From Xenopus tropicalis (lineage: Eukaryota; Chordata; Amphibia; Anura; Pipidae), in the NCBI RefSeq assembly GCF_000004195.4, contig NC_030677.2, positions 112,741,036-112,805,035 on the forward strand: a stretch of DNA of 64,000 nucleotides. The letters run 5' to 3'. Each line of letters starts with the position of its first letter. Position 1 is the first letter of the stretch. Made by a program: the position numbers and the translations under genes. The notes below the pieces were generated by a model. It saw only the letters and a list, made by a program, of their open reading frames with translations, did no database searches and was not told where the DNA came from. Below, one piece after another: positions 24,425-42,059 of this stretch.

Positions 24425-25013
24425 TCATATCTCTTTGTGGGGTAACTTGTACCTCCCACATTTCCTATAGCTCCATGACTTAATATTTTGGCCAACTCAG
24501 GTTCTCAAATTCCTGGGCGATCTCCTTGCAGAATCCACCTCTCTCTTCTATGAACAAATATCCCTAAAGTATTAATCTGACAAACCGCAACTGTACCAAT
24601 GCTTTTAGCTCTGACATGCATTTCATGCTAAATTCTCCTCCTTGACACCAAAATTAAGCTAACTTTAGAACACCTTCCACATACATCTGACACCACTAAA
24701 CTAGTCTTTAAACTATACTGTATTGTCCTTTCAATGGGACCAAAAACCTTTGAGGAGGCTAAAGCCTGATGGCTTCTGACATTTCCCAAGTGACAAAAGA
24801 GGACTGGGAGGATGCTACCAACAATTGCTTTAACTACCTGATCTCAATCAGGGATTGACTAGTACAATATAAGAAAATTCACCAATTGCATAAAACTCCA
24901 CGTAGGCTTCATACTATGGGAAGGTGACCAGACTCCTCCTGCCACCAATGTAATACCCCTTCAGCTATGTTCTTTTCCTGATATATCCAGATACTGGACA
25001 AAGGTTCTCAACA
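24425..25013 (+). pseudogene. Decayed LINE ORF2 C-terminal fragment
   Basis: Translated on the plus strand with stops, the end reads VTKEDWEDATNNC, then LVQYKKIHQLHKTPRRLHTM, then a Cys-x2-Cys (SSCHQC). That order is characteristic of the C-terminal part of L1/Tx1-type reverse-transcriptase ORFs, where the equivalent is a QYKI.HR.Y.TP.RL..M stretch and a CxxC motif. Truncated on both sides, with several stops, and cut on the right by the MITE at 25016. Confidence 0.6.
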
Positions 25014-25015
25014 TA

Positions 25016-25254
25016 CAGGTATAGGACTCACTATCCAGAATGCTCAGGACCAAGGGTATTCCAGATAAGGGGTCTTTCATAATTTGGATCTCCATACCTT
25101 AAGCCTCCTAAAAAATAAATAAAACATTAATTAAACCCAATAGGATTGTTTTGCAAGGAAATCAGTTTTAAGTCTATGGGAGATGGGTTTTCCGTAATTC
25201 AGAGCTTTCTGGATAATTGGAAGATGGGTTTCCGGATAAGGGATCCCATACATG
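25016..25254. mobile_element. CAGGTATGGGA MITE, shortened copy
   Basis: Ends CAGGTATAGGAC and GGGATCCCATACATG with TA on both sides. Compared with 10633-10951 it lacks the TTGGGATCAAGTACAAGG centre. Confidence 0.8.
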
Positions 25255-25321
25255 TACTGGTAATCATGATTTCACCACTGTTATCTCCCCACTTACCTAC
25301 CTCTTCAGAGTTCTAGATGAT

Positions 25322-25550
25322 TGGGGCAGATTTATCAAAATGTGAAATTAAAGTTTACCACAACAAAGCGGAGCAGAAAACTCACTATCTATTCATTTCT
25401 ATAAGATTTTTAGAAGTGTATTTATAAATGGGTGTAAGTTAGAGTTCACCATTTGATAAATACGCTTCTAAAAATCTGATAGGAATGAATAAAAAGTGGG
25501 TGAATTTCTCTGAAGTAAACTCTAACCTCACATTTTGATAAATCTAAATG
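25322..25550. repeat. GGGGCAGATTTATCAAA repeat, foldback
   Basis: Left end GGGGCAGATTTATCAAAATG. The right part, CACATTTTGATAAATC, is its inverse, and the middle is a palindrome around TTTTTAGAAGTGTATTTATAA / CGCTTCTAAAAATCTG. A foldback MITE of about 230 bp between the genes. Confidence 0.6.
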
Positions 25551-25681
25551 TCTAAATATTCTAGGAATAGATACTGCAATACAATACAATACAAAATGTA
25601 ACTTGAAAAAAAATCAGTCATATCGGTTTTGGTTTTCAAATAATAAGACATAATGCATGATATTGTTCGACAGTTATTAGA

Positions 25682-25687
25682 TTTATT
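25682..25687 (-). terminator. thap1: Candidate thap1 polyadenylation signal
   Basis: AATAAA on the minus strand, about 490 bases past the thap1 stop codon. Other AT-rich hexamers occur nearby, so the true end is uncertain. Confidence 0.3.
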
Positions 25688-26174
25688 GTTTTATAACTGG
25701 CTAAAGCAAAAATAAGGCATGCAAAAATGCTGTTGGATGCTTTCATGGCAAATAAATTTCAAAGACATATACTAGCAATTGCTTTGCCTTACAGAAATCA
25801 TGTTAATAGCAGATTTATAAAAACTGAAAGCATGTAATAGCCTATATACATATACTGATGTGATGATCACAGCAGCAACTTGAAATGATATCTAACACAT
25901 TAACATCAGATTTAAGATACATAAACAAATTCTCGCAACTGAAAAGAAACCGCCCTTTTTTTTAGTATTTCTGTACTCAATGTTTTTTTTGGCAAGATCT
26001 CAAAACTTTGAAAGTAACGATACAGTTAATAGAAAACATGGGTTGTTATAAGCATGTGTATTAAAATAAGCAAGAACATTTTTAGCAAAGCAATTATAGT
26101 AAAAAAAAATCACTCTGTACTGTATAGGTTTCTGGAATTTACTAGTTTACTGTAAAGTCAAATTGGTAGGAAAG

Positions 26175-31789
<5,615 letters not shown>

Positions 31790-32030
31790 CTACAGACGGT
31801 ACCGCCTTATTGCACCTTGAAAAGCGCGACGGGTTTTCCGTAGATTGCTTTAATTTCTCGATCTGGTGTATCGCTGGCTACCGAGTTGACAGCACCACCG
31901 AATTAATTTACAATAATTTTGCAGAGACTGTTGGTGAATTGCGCTCCTCCCGGCTCCAAGATGGCTGACAGCGCTTCAGGTCGGCGTCACGTTCGCTGAG
32001 CGGGAGCTGGACTACGATTTGCGAGGGTGT

Positions 32031-32040
32031 ACCACGTGGT
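32031..32040. promoter_or_regulatory. E-box palindrome ACCACGTGGT, copy 2
   Basis: The same 10-bp palindrome as at 31563, here 270 bp upstream of the thap1 start codon and downstream of the putative divergent start. Confidence 0.55.
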
Positions 32041-32600
32041 GCAATATTTGCTCCGCCTATTCTTATGTTTACGTCTAATTGATTTAGCCAGCCGGGGTTT
32101 CTTTATATTTCTGTAGAAAATGAGTAGGTTACTCGGAAGGTGTGAGTATATGTAGGATTCAAAGGATTTTATTCGACGTATTTGTTTTAGTAATCAGAAG
32201 CGTAACAAGGGCTTGCGACTTTGTACCTTTATATGATCATTAAACACATGTATGTCTTTCAGTACCCTTATTTAGTTGGCGTGTATTATTGATTAGCGAG
32301 AACAGGTTAATCGGTTCGTAATCAGCCCGCTTGTGCGCTAGTTAAAAGTGGTAGGGAAGTTGGATTGTAAGCGCCACTATGTACGAGTTGGTGTGAATGA
32401 AAAACAATCTCTCTAGCGCTGCCCAACTTGTGGGTGCTGTATGAGTAGTATGTCTGTAATGTTACCTGTGTGTAACGAGAAACAATGCTCCAAAGGTGGG
32501 AAGGCATACTTGGCCTCCTGCAGGTAACTTTGGGAAAGGAAGTGCTTTTTGTGGAAAGGCATTTCCTGGAGACTAGTTACCCACAGTAGCTGAGATTTAG

Positions 32601-32812
32601 TGCAGTGGCACAAGGGGAAATTAGTCAGATTTTTGTTGCCGCGGGTAACCTCCCCGCAAAGCCATCCCACCGGCAAGAATGTAAATCGCCAGTGGGATGG
32701 CATACGTGTCGCTACGATTTCACCCAAAGTACTTAGGGCAAGTTCGGGAAATCGTAGCAACGCATATGCCGTATTGTTGCGGGGCAACTAATCTCTTAGT
32801 CTGCCACTGCCC
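32601..32812. mobile_element. GTGGCACA..GGGGA MITE, first of three abutting elements
   Basis: Ends TGCAGTGGCACAAGGGG and GTCTGCCACTGCCC, with TTA at 32597-32599 and 32813-32815. Carries the family's inner inverted block GCCATCCCACCGGC / AGTGGGATGGCAT. Confidence 0.75.
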
Positions 32813-32815
32813 TTA

Positions 32816-33018
32816 GGGCTCTGGCACACGGGGAGATTAGTTGCCCGCGACAAAACTCCCTGTTCGCGGGCGACTAATCTCCCCAGATTGCCATACCACC
32901 GGCGAAAATGTAAATCGCCGGTAGGATAGCATACACGGCAGCGGTGGGATGGCATTTCGGGGAGATTAGTCGCCCGAGACACAGGAGATTTGTCGCGGGC
33001 GACTAAGGGCCAGAGCCC
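32816..33018. mobile_element. GGGCTCTGGCACACGGGGAG MITE, second of three
   Basis: Perfect ends GGGCTCTGGC / GCCAGAGCCC, TTA duplicated at 32813-32815 and 33019-33021. Inner GATTAGTCGCC arms and CCACCGGCG block. The 3-bp TTA target suggests PIF/Harbinger. Confidence 0.85.
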
Positions 33019-33022
33019 TTAA

Positions 33023-33421
33023 AGTGCACCAATTGCCCCTATGTTGTTTCCCCCACCTGAGGTGCAGCCTAATAGAGCCCATGCTCCGGATAGGGGAAAC
33101 AATAGTTTTTCCACTGCACCACAGTCACCACTGCAGGTAGCCATGTCGGGGCACACGTATGCGCGAGTGTGAGTGCTGCAACTCGCTCATTGTGCACATG
33201 TGTGTGACGTAGAAGGGTAATTTACATTCACCACTCCTACATCAGGCACATGTGCTTATCATGCGCATTCGTGCCGACCAACATGGCTCCCTCCTGGTGC
33301 GGGTAGCCCAGTGCTGGCGAGGGGGAGTTTTTTTTTAATCAATTGTTTCCCCCAACTGGAGTGTGGGCTCTATTAGCCCGCACCTATGGTGGGGGAAACA
33401 ATATAGGTTGATAGGTGCCCT
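33023..33421. mobile_element. T2-type MITE with GTTTCCCCCA arms, third of three
   Basis: TTAA at 33019-33022 and 33422-33425. Ends AAGTGCACC / GGTGCCCTT; inner arms TTGTTTCCCCCA and TGGGGGAAACAA with GGGCTCTATTAGCCC. It shares its left target bases with the preceding MITE. A partial relative lies at about 53938-54037. Confidence 0.8.
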
Positions 33422-33425
33422 TTAA

Positions 33426-34600
33426 CCATGGGTGACTAATCTGCCTCTGAGCCATGGCCCTTAGAATAACTATGCACGGTGCTTTTAACCTTAGTTTATG
33501 CTTTTACAAATAACTTATGCTTTTAAAATAAACTTGTTTATTAAACACACACATTCATTCATTTTTTTTAATCCTCCTCAATCACTACAACATAAAGATA
33601 AATGTGTCCTCATTGATCATAAACTCGAAGAGCGTTGTTTACCCAATCCACTTGCAATCCCAATGAAAGTTAATGATTTATTATTGTACAAAAGCGGTTA
33701 AAACTGAAAGACTAGTAGTAATAACTATATTGGCATTAGAAGTTATAGGAACATAGGGGGAGGTTTATTTACCAATTTTCATGGTCAAGGGGGAAAAAAA
33801 TGTGAAAAAAAACCAGCAAGTAAATTTCCAGCAGCAGATTAGGATATTTAAATCTTTTTACCAAACACATAGAATTGTGCTTTAAATGCCTTTTATGATC
33901 ATTTGTAAAGCCTGTCAGTCCTGTATTCATGTCCTAGAACCCACCTCCCCCACTCACCAAAATAACACCCTACAGGTTGTAATAATGACCATGGTCTAAT
34001 GTAGTTGTCTGGGTTCCTGCTTTGTTTCTTGCCAGTGACCATGTTTCGTCACACCCAAAGGGCTTGCAGAACTAGATTCTCATGCTTAGATAGCTGTCGG
34101 GCTGTATTGCGCAATCTAGAGTATGTAGTCCACTTATTGTGCGTAGGTATGTGATTAAACAAAAAAAGCACTCAATAACAATGTGTTCATTATTCCTTTG
34201 TAGTATACAAAAAAATGCACTCTACAATGCAGTAATCTAATAATTTCTGCACTTCTTATAACCCTGTTTCAATTACTACTAACTTTATTCATTTATAGAT
34301 ATTTATTAATCGTTTCATTTAAATGTCACAGTTGAAATATATTTAAGCCACTGAAAGACTACAACATTGTAGCTATTGATGCTTCATGTATTTCACTGAA
34401 ATCACAAATATAAATTGATCGCCTAGGATGAATAGTTGTTTAAAGGTCACCCTGTGTCAAAGGTGGAGAGGAAATTTTATACAAGATATGGGTGCAATTA
34501 CCTATATGTAGAATAGCTTAGCAATAGATGTGAATGTACACTGACTTACAAATATAACTGCAATTGAATGCAAAAACAAACAGATGCCTAAGTTTTCATT
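33426..34600. other. No feature recognised
   Basis: AT-rich sequence. Some 'aggtttatttaccaa' wording near 33760 hints at an old repeat. No exon or RNA gene was seen. Confidence 0.4.
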
Positions 34601-35002
34601 TCGGAATTCATTCAAGCTGCGGTATTGACTAATGACTTTCTTGTGGCCAGGTTGGATCTGTAGAGTGCCATTGAGTCCTATGAAAGGCTTCCAAAATCAT
34701 ACATTGAAGTTTCAAAGCCAGAAAGGTTTTCACGTCTACGATCGCTTGGATCCGAAAAGTTCATGACTTTTGGATCGCAACCACAATATTTTTGTACGAC
34801 CAATAAAAGAATTTTCATGAAATTTTCGGACATCAGAAATTATCATGGTTGCTCTGAATGTTTTCCAATCGTGCTTTTAACCACACAAAATTTGTGCTTT
34901 CATGAATGGGCCCCCTAGTGTAGCATTAAAAAAGTAACACCAAAGGAAGTGAAATGTGCAGTTGTATATATTACATGCACACAGCTTCCATCAATATTGG
35001 TA

Positions 35003-35253
35003 CAGGCATGGGACCTTTTATACAGAATGCTCAGTACCTGGGGTTTTCCAGATCAGGGATCTTACCATAATTTATATCTAAATAATTTGTCTATTAAGAA
35101 ATTATTTAAACATTAAATAAACCCAGTAGTAGTATTTTGCCTCCAGTAAGGATTAATTATATCTCAGTTGGGATCAAAGTTCTGCTTTATTATTACAGAG
35201 AATAATTCAGAACTTCTAGAAAATGGGTATCCGGATAATGGATCCCATACCTG
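35003..35253. mobile_element. CAGGTATGGGA MITE, third long copy
   Basis: Ends CAGGCATGGGACC and GGATCCCATACCTG, flanked by TA. It keeps TTGGGATCAA and the GGATAATGGATCC right arm. Confidence 0.8.
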
Positions 35254-35896
35254 TATTGCAAAGGTCTTTGGGAGAACTGTTTACCTTTGTCCTCCAGCCT
35301 GTGCATCAGATCTTTGCCCTGGTCCCAAGCACATTGTCTCTCCTAAGAGATTTTTTACAGGGGTGTTTAAAACACAGGAATGCAGGCGTTGACTGACTCC
35401 AGTCTTCTCTAGGGGGACTGAACTGAGGAGTGCATGTAAATGCTGAATACAAAAAAAATTGGGCATGAAAATATATGGGAATCTATTAGCTCTTGTTCTC
35501 CCATTTACATTCTATACATTTTTTTTCCTGGGAAACTTCCCCTGCCAGCAGTTTGGTATTAACAGCCTCTCTGGATTCTCCTGTTTATCTGTGGCAATAA
35601 ATTAGGTCTCTGTCAATTTCATGACCCCATCACATAGTTCTAAACTAACTCTTTCCTATCTTTCCCACTGCTGGGAATAAAAGAAACACAAGCAGAACCT
35701 GGAAAAGATAGAAAAGAGTTAATGCTCTGTGATCCAGAAAGGGCAAAGGGGCAATAGGAAAATCCCTGTATATGGGCAGGCCCCATATACAAGTGAATAT
35801 GATAGGGAGTTACACTGTAAACTTACAAGGGATTTTCATTGTAAGTTTAAACTGGGGGCAGGGACTAATGTCAATAATGTATGGTTTTCATTAAGG

Positions 35897-36193
35897 CTGG
35901 GATCCCCAACCTTTTTTTATTTATGAGCCACACTCAGATGTAAAAAGTGCTGGTGAGCCGCACAAGCATAAAAGCATTTCCTTGAGGATGCCAAATAAGG
36001 CCTGTGATTGGCTATTTGGTAACCTCATGTGGACTGCTAGCCTGCAGGAGGCTCAGCTTGGTCTCTATTCTTCTAAAACTTGTCTCTAAGCTAGAAATTT
36101 AAAAATGGGCACCTGCTTTTAGTCCACTGGGAGCAACATCAGAGAGGGTAGTGAGCAACATGTTGTTCATAAGCCTCTGGTTGGGGATCACTG
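35897..36193. mobile_element. hAT-type MITE with 8-bp duplication CATTAAGG
   Basis: CATTAAGG at 35889-35896 and 36194-36201, exact. Ends GATCCCCAACC / GGTTGGGGATCACTG. Contains ATTGGCTATTTGGTAACC and GAGCAACATGTTGTTCA, shared with copies at about 41586-41751 and 50472-51010. Confidence 0.9.
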
Positions 36194-36559
36194 CATTAAG
36201 GGATTTGTAGTTATGTTTGCAGTATATAAATAAAAGTTAATGGTTATGCAAAGTGGCTGGTGTCCATTGTTTCTACACCCCTCACTACCCCTTCTGTCAT
36301 GGATTTTCTTCTTCCTGTGTAAGGTAGGTGGGAACCATAATTCCATGAATGAAAAGAAGGTTATGTTTGTACCAAAGATGGCTGCATAATGCTTACCAAC
36401 TCTGCCACTCCAAAGTGTGCATTTTCTTGGCCTATGTCTGGGACCATAATGATGACCTGACAAGGCTCATCATGCTAGGACTGAATTGGGCCCACCAAAT
36501 AAGTGAATCTTTTTATGTATGGGCTGACAATATTAGCTATCCTTTATCTGAAAGCCTTA

Positions 36560-36747
36560 GGGCTGTGACACACGGGGAGATTAGTCAAGTTGCCTTCAGA
36601 GGAAACTTCAGCAAATCACACCACCGCGTATGCCATCCCACCGGCGATTTACATTCCAGCCAGTGGGATGGCATTTCGGGGAGATTAGTTGTCCGCGTCA
36701 AGGAAGATTAGTCGCACAGCAACTAATCTCCCCCTGTGTCACAGCCT
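36560..36747. mobile_element. GGGCTGTGACACACGGGGAG MITE
   Basis: TTA at 36557-36559 and 36748-36750. Ends GGGCTGTGACAC / GTGTCACAGCCT, inner GCCATCCCACCGGCGATTTA and GTGGGATGGCAT arms. Confidence 0.85.
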
Positions 36748-37572
36748 TTATGGTTATTGTAACTGCGGCAACCTTGTGTTTTATTCCTGGCCCATCTTGC
36801 TAAATGGTCTTTTCAAAACATTGAATGCCTGGTTGCAGCACTTACCAATGAATCAAAAATAAGTCTTCATTTAGATTACTGTGAAAATGATGCCTTGGTT
36901 CTCCCCCTGAGAATTACTGCATAACCAATTTAATATCTGTATACTCCAATTCTTGTGTTGAGTCAGTTTTAGCTGTAATCCTGATCTTTGTCTTCTTCAT
37001 TCTTGTTATTTTTTGAATTATTTATGTTGTACTATATCAGTAAAAATAGTATACATCATAAGTTAAATCCCTCTGAACCTTATTGGCATATCATACTGGA
37101 AGACCTGCCAAGTGCAACACTTTGAGAGATGCAGTTCATATTGTTTTCTCGTATTGAAACTTAAAAACATTTTTTAAGTCCTCTTGAGCACATTTACTAT
37201 GTTTGTTTAAGGCGGGTCTACACCCTTTTGGTGCCATACATTTTGTCAGGCCTCCTTAGCTCATAAGGGAGATACACATATAGAGTTCCAGTGATATCCA
37301 AGACTTGAAATCAGTGTTCATCCTTAAATGTTACCCTAATTGTTCACCAGTCTGCCTCACCCTTTTTACTGTGATGCAAACAAATGCTTATTGGAATTTG
37401 GGGCATATCCAAGCAAGAGAAAGCCGCTGGTAGGGCATCACTGAACTATATTTAGCCCAGCTGGGGAATGCCTGTCTGAACTGTGGCTGCACAGAAATAA
37501 AAAAAAAAAAAATCGTATACTGGCAAGAAATTACTTCAACACTATATTTGGAAGTATTTACAGTATCCACTA

Positions 37573-37672
37573 GCATCTACTATGCGACGATCGATTGATC
37601 GAGCCTAGCCTGACTTCTTCCTATACAGAAGGAAGGCTAGGCTCGATCAATCGATCGTCGCATAGTGGATGC
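37573..37672. repeat. 38-bp hairpin, one mismatch, 24-nt loop
   Basis: Arms 37573-37610 and 37635-37672 are inverse copies with a single mismatch. The arm includes TATGCGACGATCGATTGATC and GAGCCTAGCC. It does not match any other repeat in the window. Could be a small foldback element or the core of a decayed MITE, or a source of hairpin RNA. Confidence 0.75.
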
Positions 37673-37689
37673 AGCTCCTTCCATCGCCG

Positions 37690-39059
37690 TAGTTCAATTG
37701 ACAGGAAGCCAAGTTTTAGCAGGTATTTTCTATTAAAACATTCAAAATACTAAGTGGTTTGCAGGATAGGGCAGTTATTGGTGCAGGGTAGAATAGCTTT
37801 TTTACTTAAAATTTTAGTGTTACTTTTCCTTTAAGAGAGTACCATGCATGTCTGCACCCTGCTTTTCAGGTGTTTTGCCCTTTGCAGTAAATCAAACATC
37901 TTATTTAAAAACACATACAACCAAAATTCCATACTTCAAAAGTTGCATTGAAACACTACATAAGATTTTGGGATGGTTTTTTATCATCGGCAAAGTTGGA
38001 TGCTTTTGCTACGGTGGTAAAGATTGAAATCAGAGCTGAGCACAGTCTATCAAAGAGAAATTCCACCCCTCCCTGTTCATTTCTATGGAATTTTTAGAGG
38101 CTTAGTGTTTTACTTCAACCCACTGATAAATATGCCTCTAAAAATCCAATTGAAATAAACAGCAATGGAGTTTTATTGCAATGAGCTCTAATTGTATTCT
38201 TTGGTAAAAACAGAAGTAGGCTAGAAATTATATTTTGGGCTTCTGTACCAGCCCAAGGCAACCACAGCCCTTTAGCAGGGAAGGTCTGTGCCTCCAAAGT
38301 TAGCTCCCCATCTTCTTTTCTGCTGATTCACTGAACATGTTCTGTGTTGCTGTCACTTAGCTTAGGGAGCAACTTACAATTACTGTATAAATAGAATATA
38401 AATCTAAATAATACAGATTCTGCTTGATGATTTGCAATGACCCCTAAGCTTAGTTTCTCAACAGTTGCTCAGACCATACTGAGCATGTGCAGTGTCACTG
38501 ACTCTCCTCACAAAATCCAGCATGATGCTCTCCTGTAACAACTGTGAAAACCTAAATTATAACTGTTATAGAAATGCTGAACCTTTAGGCTAGTGCAGCA
38601 GGTTCAGTATATCAAATCTGGCATTTCTGGCCATACTAAAGGGTTTAGTTCTTCTTTAAGGCCATTTGTTCCATTCCACTCTGTGTTCTATAAGGTACTG
38701 ACTGTAGAAATTAAACATTTTTTTACATCTAAAATTTGTATGACCTTTAGGTAACTTTTAATGTACATTAATATATTGAATAGTTTTTTAGTGTCAGTAT
38801 CACTTTCATGCGTTTACAAGCTGTTCTATTTCTACATAGACAGATAAAAAGCCTTGTGTGCCACTGGCATAATAGATTTCATAAATCAGTAAACCCAACC
38901 ACTGATCTTTTGTTCCATATATCTTCTTTTTATTAGTTTATTCTTTATATTCTAGCCTTGCTTCATAAAACAGCAATGTAATGCTAAATATTTTTTTCTT
39001 TAGTTGCCGTTGATGATTAAATACATAATGTTATAAAAATTGCAAGGAAATATATATAA

Positions 39060-39065
<6 letters not shown>
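37690..39065. other. Repeat remnants only
   Basis: AT-rich with wording from the 'gataaatatgcctctaaaaat' family near 38100-38170 and a GTAACTACTTC-type stretch. No gene seen. Confidence 0.35.

Positions 39066-39150
<85 letters not shown>
39066..39150. repeat. (CA)n(TA)n microsatellite
   Basis: About 21 CA units followed by about 21 TA units. The TA tract is the target of the Tc1 element that follows; a few TA units continue on the far side at 40742-40750. Confidence 0.97.
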
Positions 39151-39155
<5 letters not shown>

Positions 39156-40741
39156 GAGGAAATAATTATTTGACCCCTCACTGATTTTGTAAGTTTGTCC
39201 AATGACAAAGAAATGAAAAGTCTCAGAACAGTATCATTTCAATGGTAGGTTTATTTTAACAGTGGCAGATAGCACATCAAAAAGAAAATCGAAAAAATAA
39301 CTTTAAATAAAAGATAGCAACTGATTTGCATTTCATTGAGTGAAATAAGTTTTTGAACCCCTACCAACCATTAAGAGTTCTGGCTCCCACAGAGTGGTTA
39401 GACACTTCTACTCAATTAGTCAACCTCATTAAGGATACCTGTCTTAACTAGTCACCTGTATAAAAGACACCTGTCCACAGAATCAATCAATCAAGCAGAC
39501 TCCAAACTCTCCAACATGGGAAAGACCAAAGAGCTGTCCAAGGATGTCAGAGACAAAATTGTAGACCTGCACAAGGCTGGAATGGGCTACAAAACCATTA
39601 GCAAGAAGCTGGGAGAGAAGGTGACAACTGTTGGTGCGATTGTTCGAAAATGGAAGGAGCACAAAATGACCATCAATCGACCTCGCTCTGGGGCTCCACG
39701 CAAGATCTCACCTCGTGGGGTGTCAATGATTCTGAGAAAGGTGAAAAAGCATCCTAGAACTACACAGGAGGAGTTAGTTAATGACCTCAAATTAGCAGGG
39801 ACCACAGTCACCAAGAAAACCATTGGAAACACATTACACTGCAATGGATTAAAATCCTGCAGGGCTCGCAAGGTCCCCCTGCTCAAGAAGGCACATGTGC
39901 AGGCCCGTCTGAAGTTTGCCAATGAACACCTCAATGATTCTGTGAGTGACAGGGAGAAGGTGCTGTGGTCTTATGAGACCAAAATAGAGCTCTTTGGCAT
40001 TAACTCAAAATGCTGCCTATGACCCCCAAAACACCGTCCCCACCGTCAAGCATGGGGGTGGAAACATTTTGCTTTGGGGGTGTTTTTCTGCTAAGGGCAC
40101 AGGACAACTTATTCGCATTAACGGGAAAATGGACGGAGCCATGTATCGTGAAATCCTGAACGACAACCTCCTTCCCTCTGCCAGGAAACTGAAAATGGGT
40201 CGTGGATGGGTGTTCCAGCACGACAATGACCCAAAACATACAGCAAAGGCAACAAAGGAGTGGCTCAAGAAGAAGCACATTAAGGTCATGGAGTGGCCTA
40301 GTCAGTCTCCGGACCTTAATCCAATAGAAAACCTATGGAGGGAGCTCAAGCTCAGAGTTGCACAGAGACAGCCTCGAAACCTTAGGGATTTAGAGATGAT
40401 CTGCAAAGAGGAGTGGACCAACATTCCTCCTAAAATGTGCGCAAACTTGGTCATCAATTACAAGAAACTTTTGACCTCTGTGCTTGCAAACAAGGGTTTT
40501 TCCACTAAGTATTAAGTCTTTTTTTGTTAGAGGGTTCAAAAACTTATTTCACTCAATGAAATACAAATCAGTTGCTATCTTTTATTTAAAGTTATTTTTT
40601 CGATTTTCCTTTTGATGTGCTATCTGCCACTGTTAAAATAAACCTACCATTGAAATGATACTGTTCTGAGACTTTTCATTTCTTTGTCATTGGACAAACT
40701 TACAAAATCAGTGAGGGGTCAAATAATTATTTCCTCCACTG
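39151..40741 (+). mobile_element. Tc1-like transposon in a TA microsatellite
   Basis: A 1591-bp element. Inverted repeats of about 210 bp at 39151-39362 and 40532-40741 are nearly identical (GTGGAGGAAATAATTATTTG end motif; the left copy reads CAATGG for CAGTGG). TA on both sides. The transposase frame is on the plus strand. It belongs to a different Tc1 subfamily from the element at 22127. Confidence 0.96.
39516..40515 (+). pseudogene. Tc1 transposase, one frameshift and lost catalytic Asp
   Basis: About 340 codons, start [16 protein letters not shown] at 39516. The N-terminal helix-turn-helix ([14 protein letters not shown]) and a second basic domain are intact. The frame shifts once near 39995-40020; the rest reads on to the stop at 40515. 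Catalytic blocks: [13 protein letters not shown], where family members have WSDET, so the first Asp is Tyr; [12 protein letters not shown] keeps the second Asp; [11 protein letters not shown] keeps the Glu with 34 residues between. It is inactive on two counts but otherwise well preserved, so probably a fairly young insertion. Confidence 0.92.
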
Positions 40742-40799
40742 TATATATATACATACAGAATGCAGATAAATTGTACATAATGTAACATTCATCAACCAC

Positions 40800-41580
40800 A
40801 CTGGTCTTTAACATCCTGCATGGCTTGTATCACACAAATATAACATTTAGTGAGGTCATACTTTCAGCTGCCAAAAAACCTGATGTCATGCAGTTTGATA
40901 ATGATTTTCATATGTGTTTTCTTTGGCTTCAGCCAAAATAACTTGAACATTATTCCATTACAAACTTACACTCAAGCATCTGATGGAGAAGCTTTGCCAA
41001 ATAGTCCCAATATTACGTTAGCTTCATTCCCAAGTACTAATATTTTTAATTCTTTCTTCCCTACATAACTAAAGGGTAGTTTCAGAACAGAAAAACTTCT
41101 ATTATAAAATAATTTTAATTAAACTTCATTACATAGCAAATATCAAATGATATTTAAAAAGCAAGTAAATTAAGCGATCATTTCATTTTATATTTTTAAT
41201 TAAGTTAAACAAACATTAAGGCAATTTAACATGGATGAGTGAGGGTAGGGAAGTCAAAGTGAAGTAGTAAGGGTACCGGTAGATTGATTACACATTACCT
41301 TATACTGAGATTGGGTTGGAGTGTATAGCCCCCCAGAGTATATATTTTAGTATGTATCCGTTTTAGTATTTGGAATAAAAAAAAAATTATCTTTTTTGTT
41401 TGTTCCAGGTCTATACAGCCATATATTCCATTTAAGGAGAAGGATCAGGGCTACAAGTTTTTTCCAACTAGAAAAGTCTTGTTCTTGACTTTTTTTTTTT
41501 TTTTTTTAAATAAATGTTTTATTTAGTTTTTAACATGCATACCTTGACAAAAACTTTTGGTCCAACCATGTCCTTGGTTA
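40800..41580. other. No gene assigned
   Basis: A 72-codon plus-strand frame at 40850-41068 has a splice-like TTTGGCTTCAG in it but no recognisable peptide. The rest is AT-rich, with a T-run at 41492-41508. Confidence 0.35.
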
Positions 41581-41585
41581 TGCCT

Positions 41586-41751
41586 AATAAGGACTGGGAT
41601 TGGCTATTTGATAACCCCATGGGCTGCTAGCCTGTAGGAGACTCTGCGTGGACTAAAACTATGTGCTTCCAAAACTTGCCTCTAAGCAACATCAAAGGGG
41701 GTGGTGAGCAACATGTCGCTCATGAGCCACTTGTTGGTGATCACTGCCATA
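41586..41751. mobile_element. Truncated copy of the CCCCAACC hAT MITE
   Basis: Contains GATTGGCTATTTGATAACC, TGCTAGCCTGTAGGAG and GTGAGCAACATGTCGCTCA, ending TTGTTGGTGATCACTG. The left third is missing compared with 35897-36193. Confidence 0.7.
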
Positions 41752-42059
41752 GCTGGAGGGCTGTTTGGGCCTCTGTGCACTTAAAATGCCAGTTGAATCC
41801 CAGTTTGGGGGTGGGGTGTGGGTCTTACTTTTCCAATTTTTTAGAAACAGAACATCTAGCACCTCAAGAAATTTAAGACCAGCAACATTCCCTGACTATA
41901 GATCCCCTGTAAAGGGGAAATTTTTAGTCTTGGTTATCTTGTTAATCAAGTAAAGTAAACTTTCTGAATAAATTAGTCAAACCTTGGTTTCCGTGAGGAT
42001 TTTGGAATCCATGGTCACAGCAAGCTGGCAGATGCCATTTTGTGGAAATTACCCATTAA

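Noticed and set aside
40850..41068. 72-codon ORF with TTTGGCTTCAG splice-like site, considered as an exon of a plus-strand gene
   Set aside because: No donor, no recognisable peptide, and no partner exons nearby.
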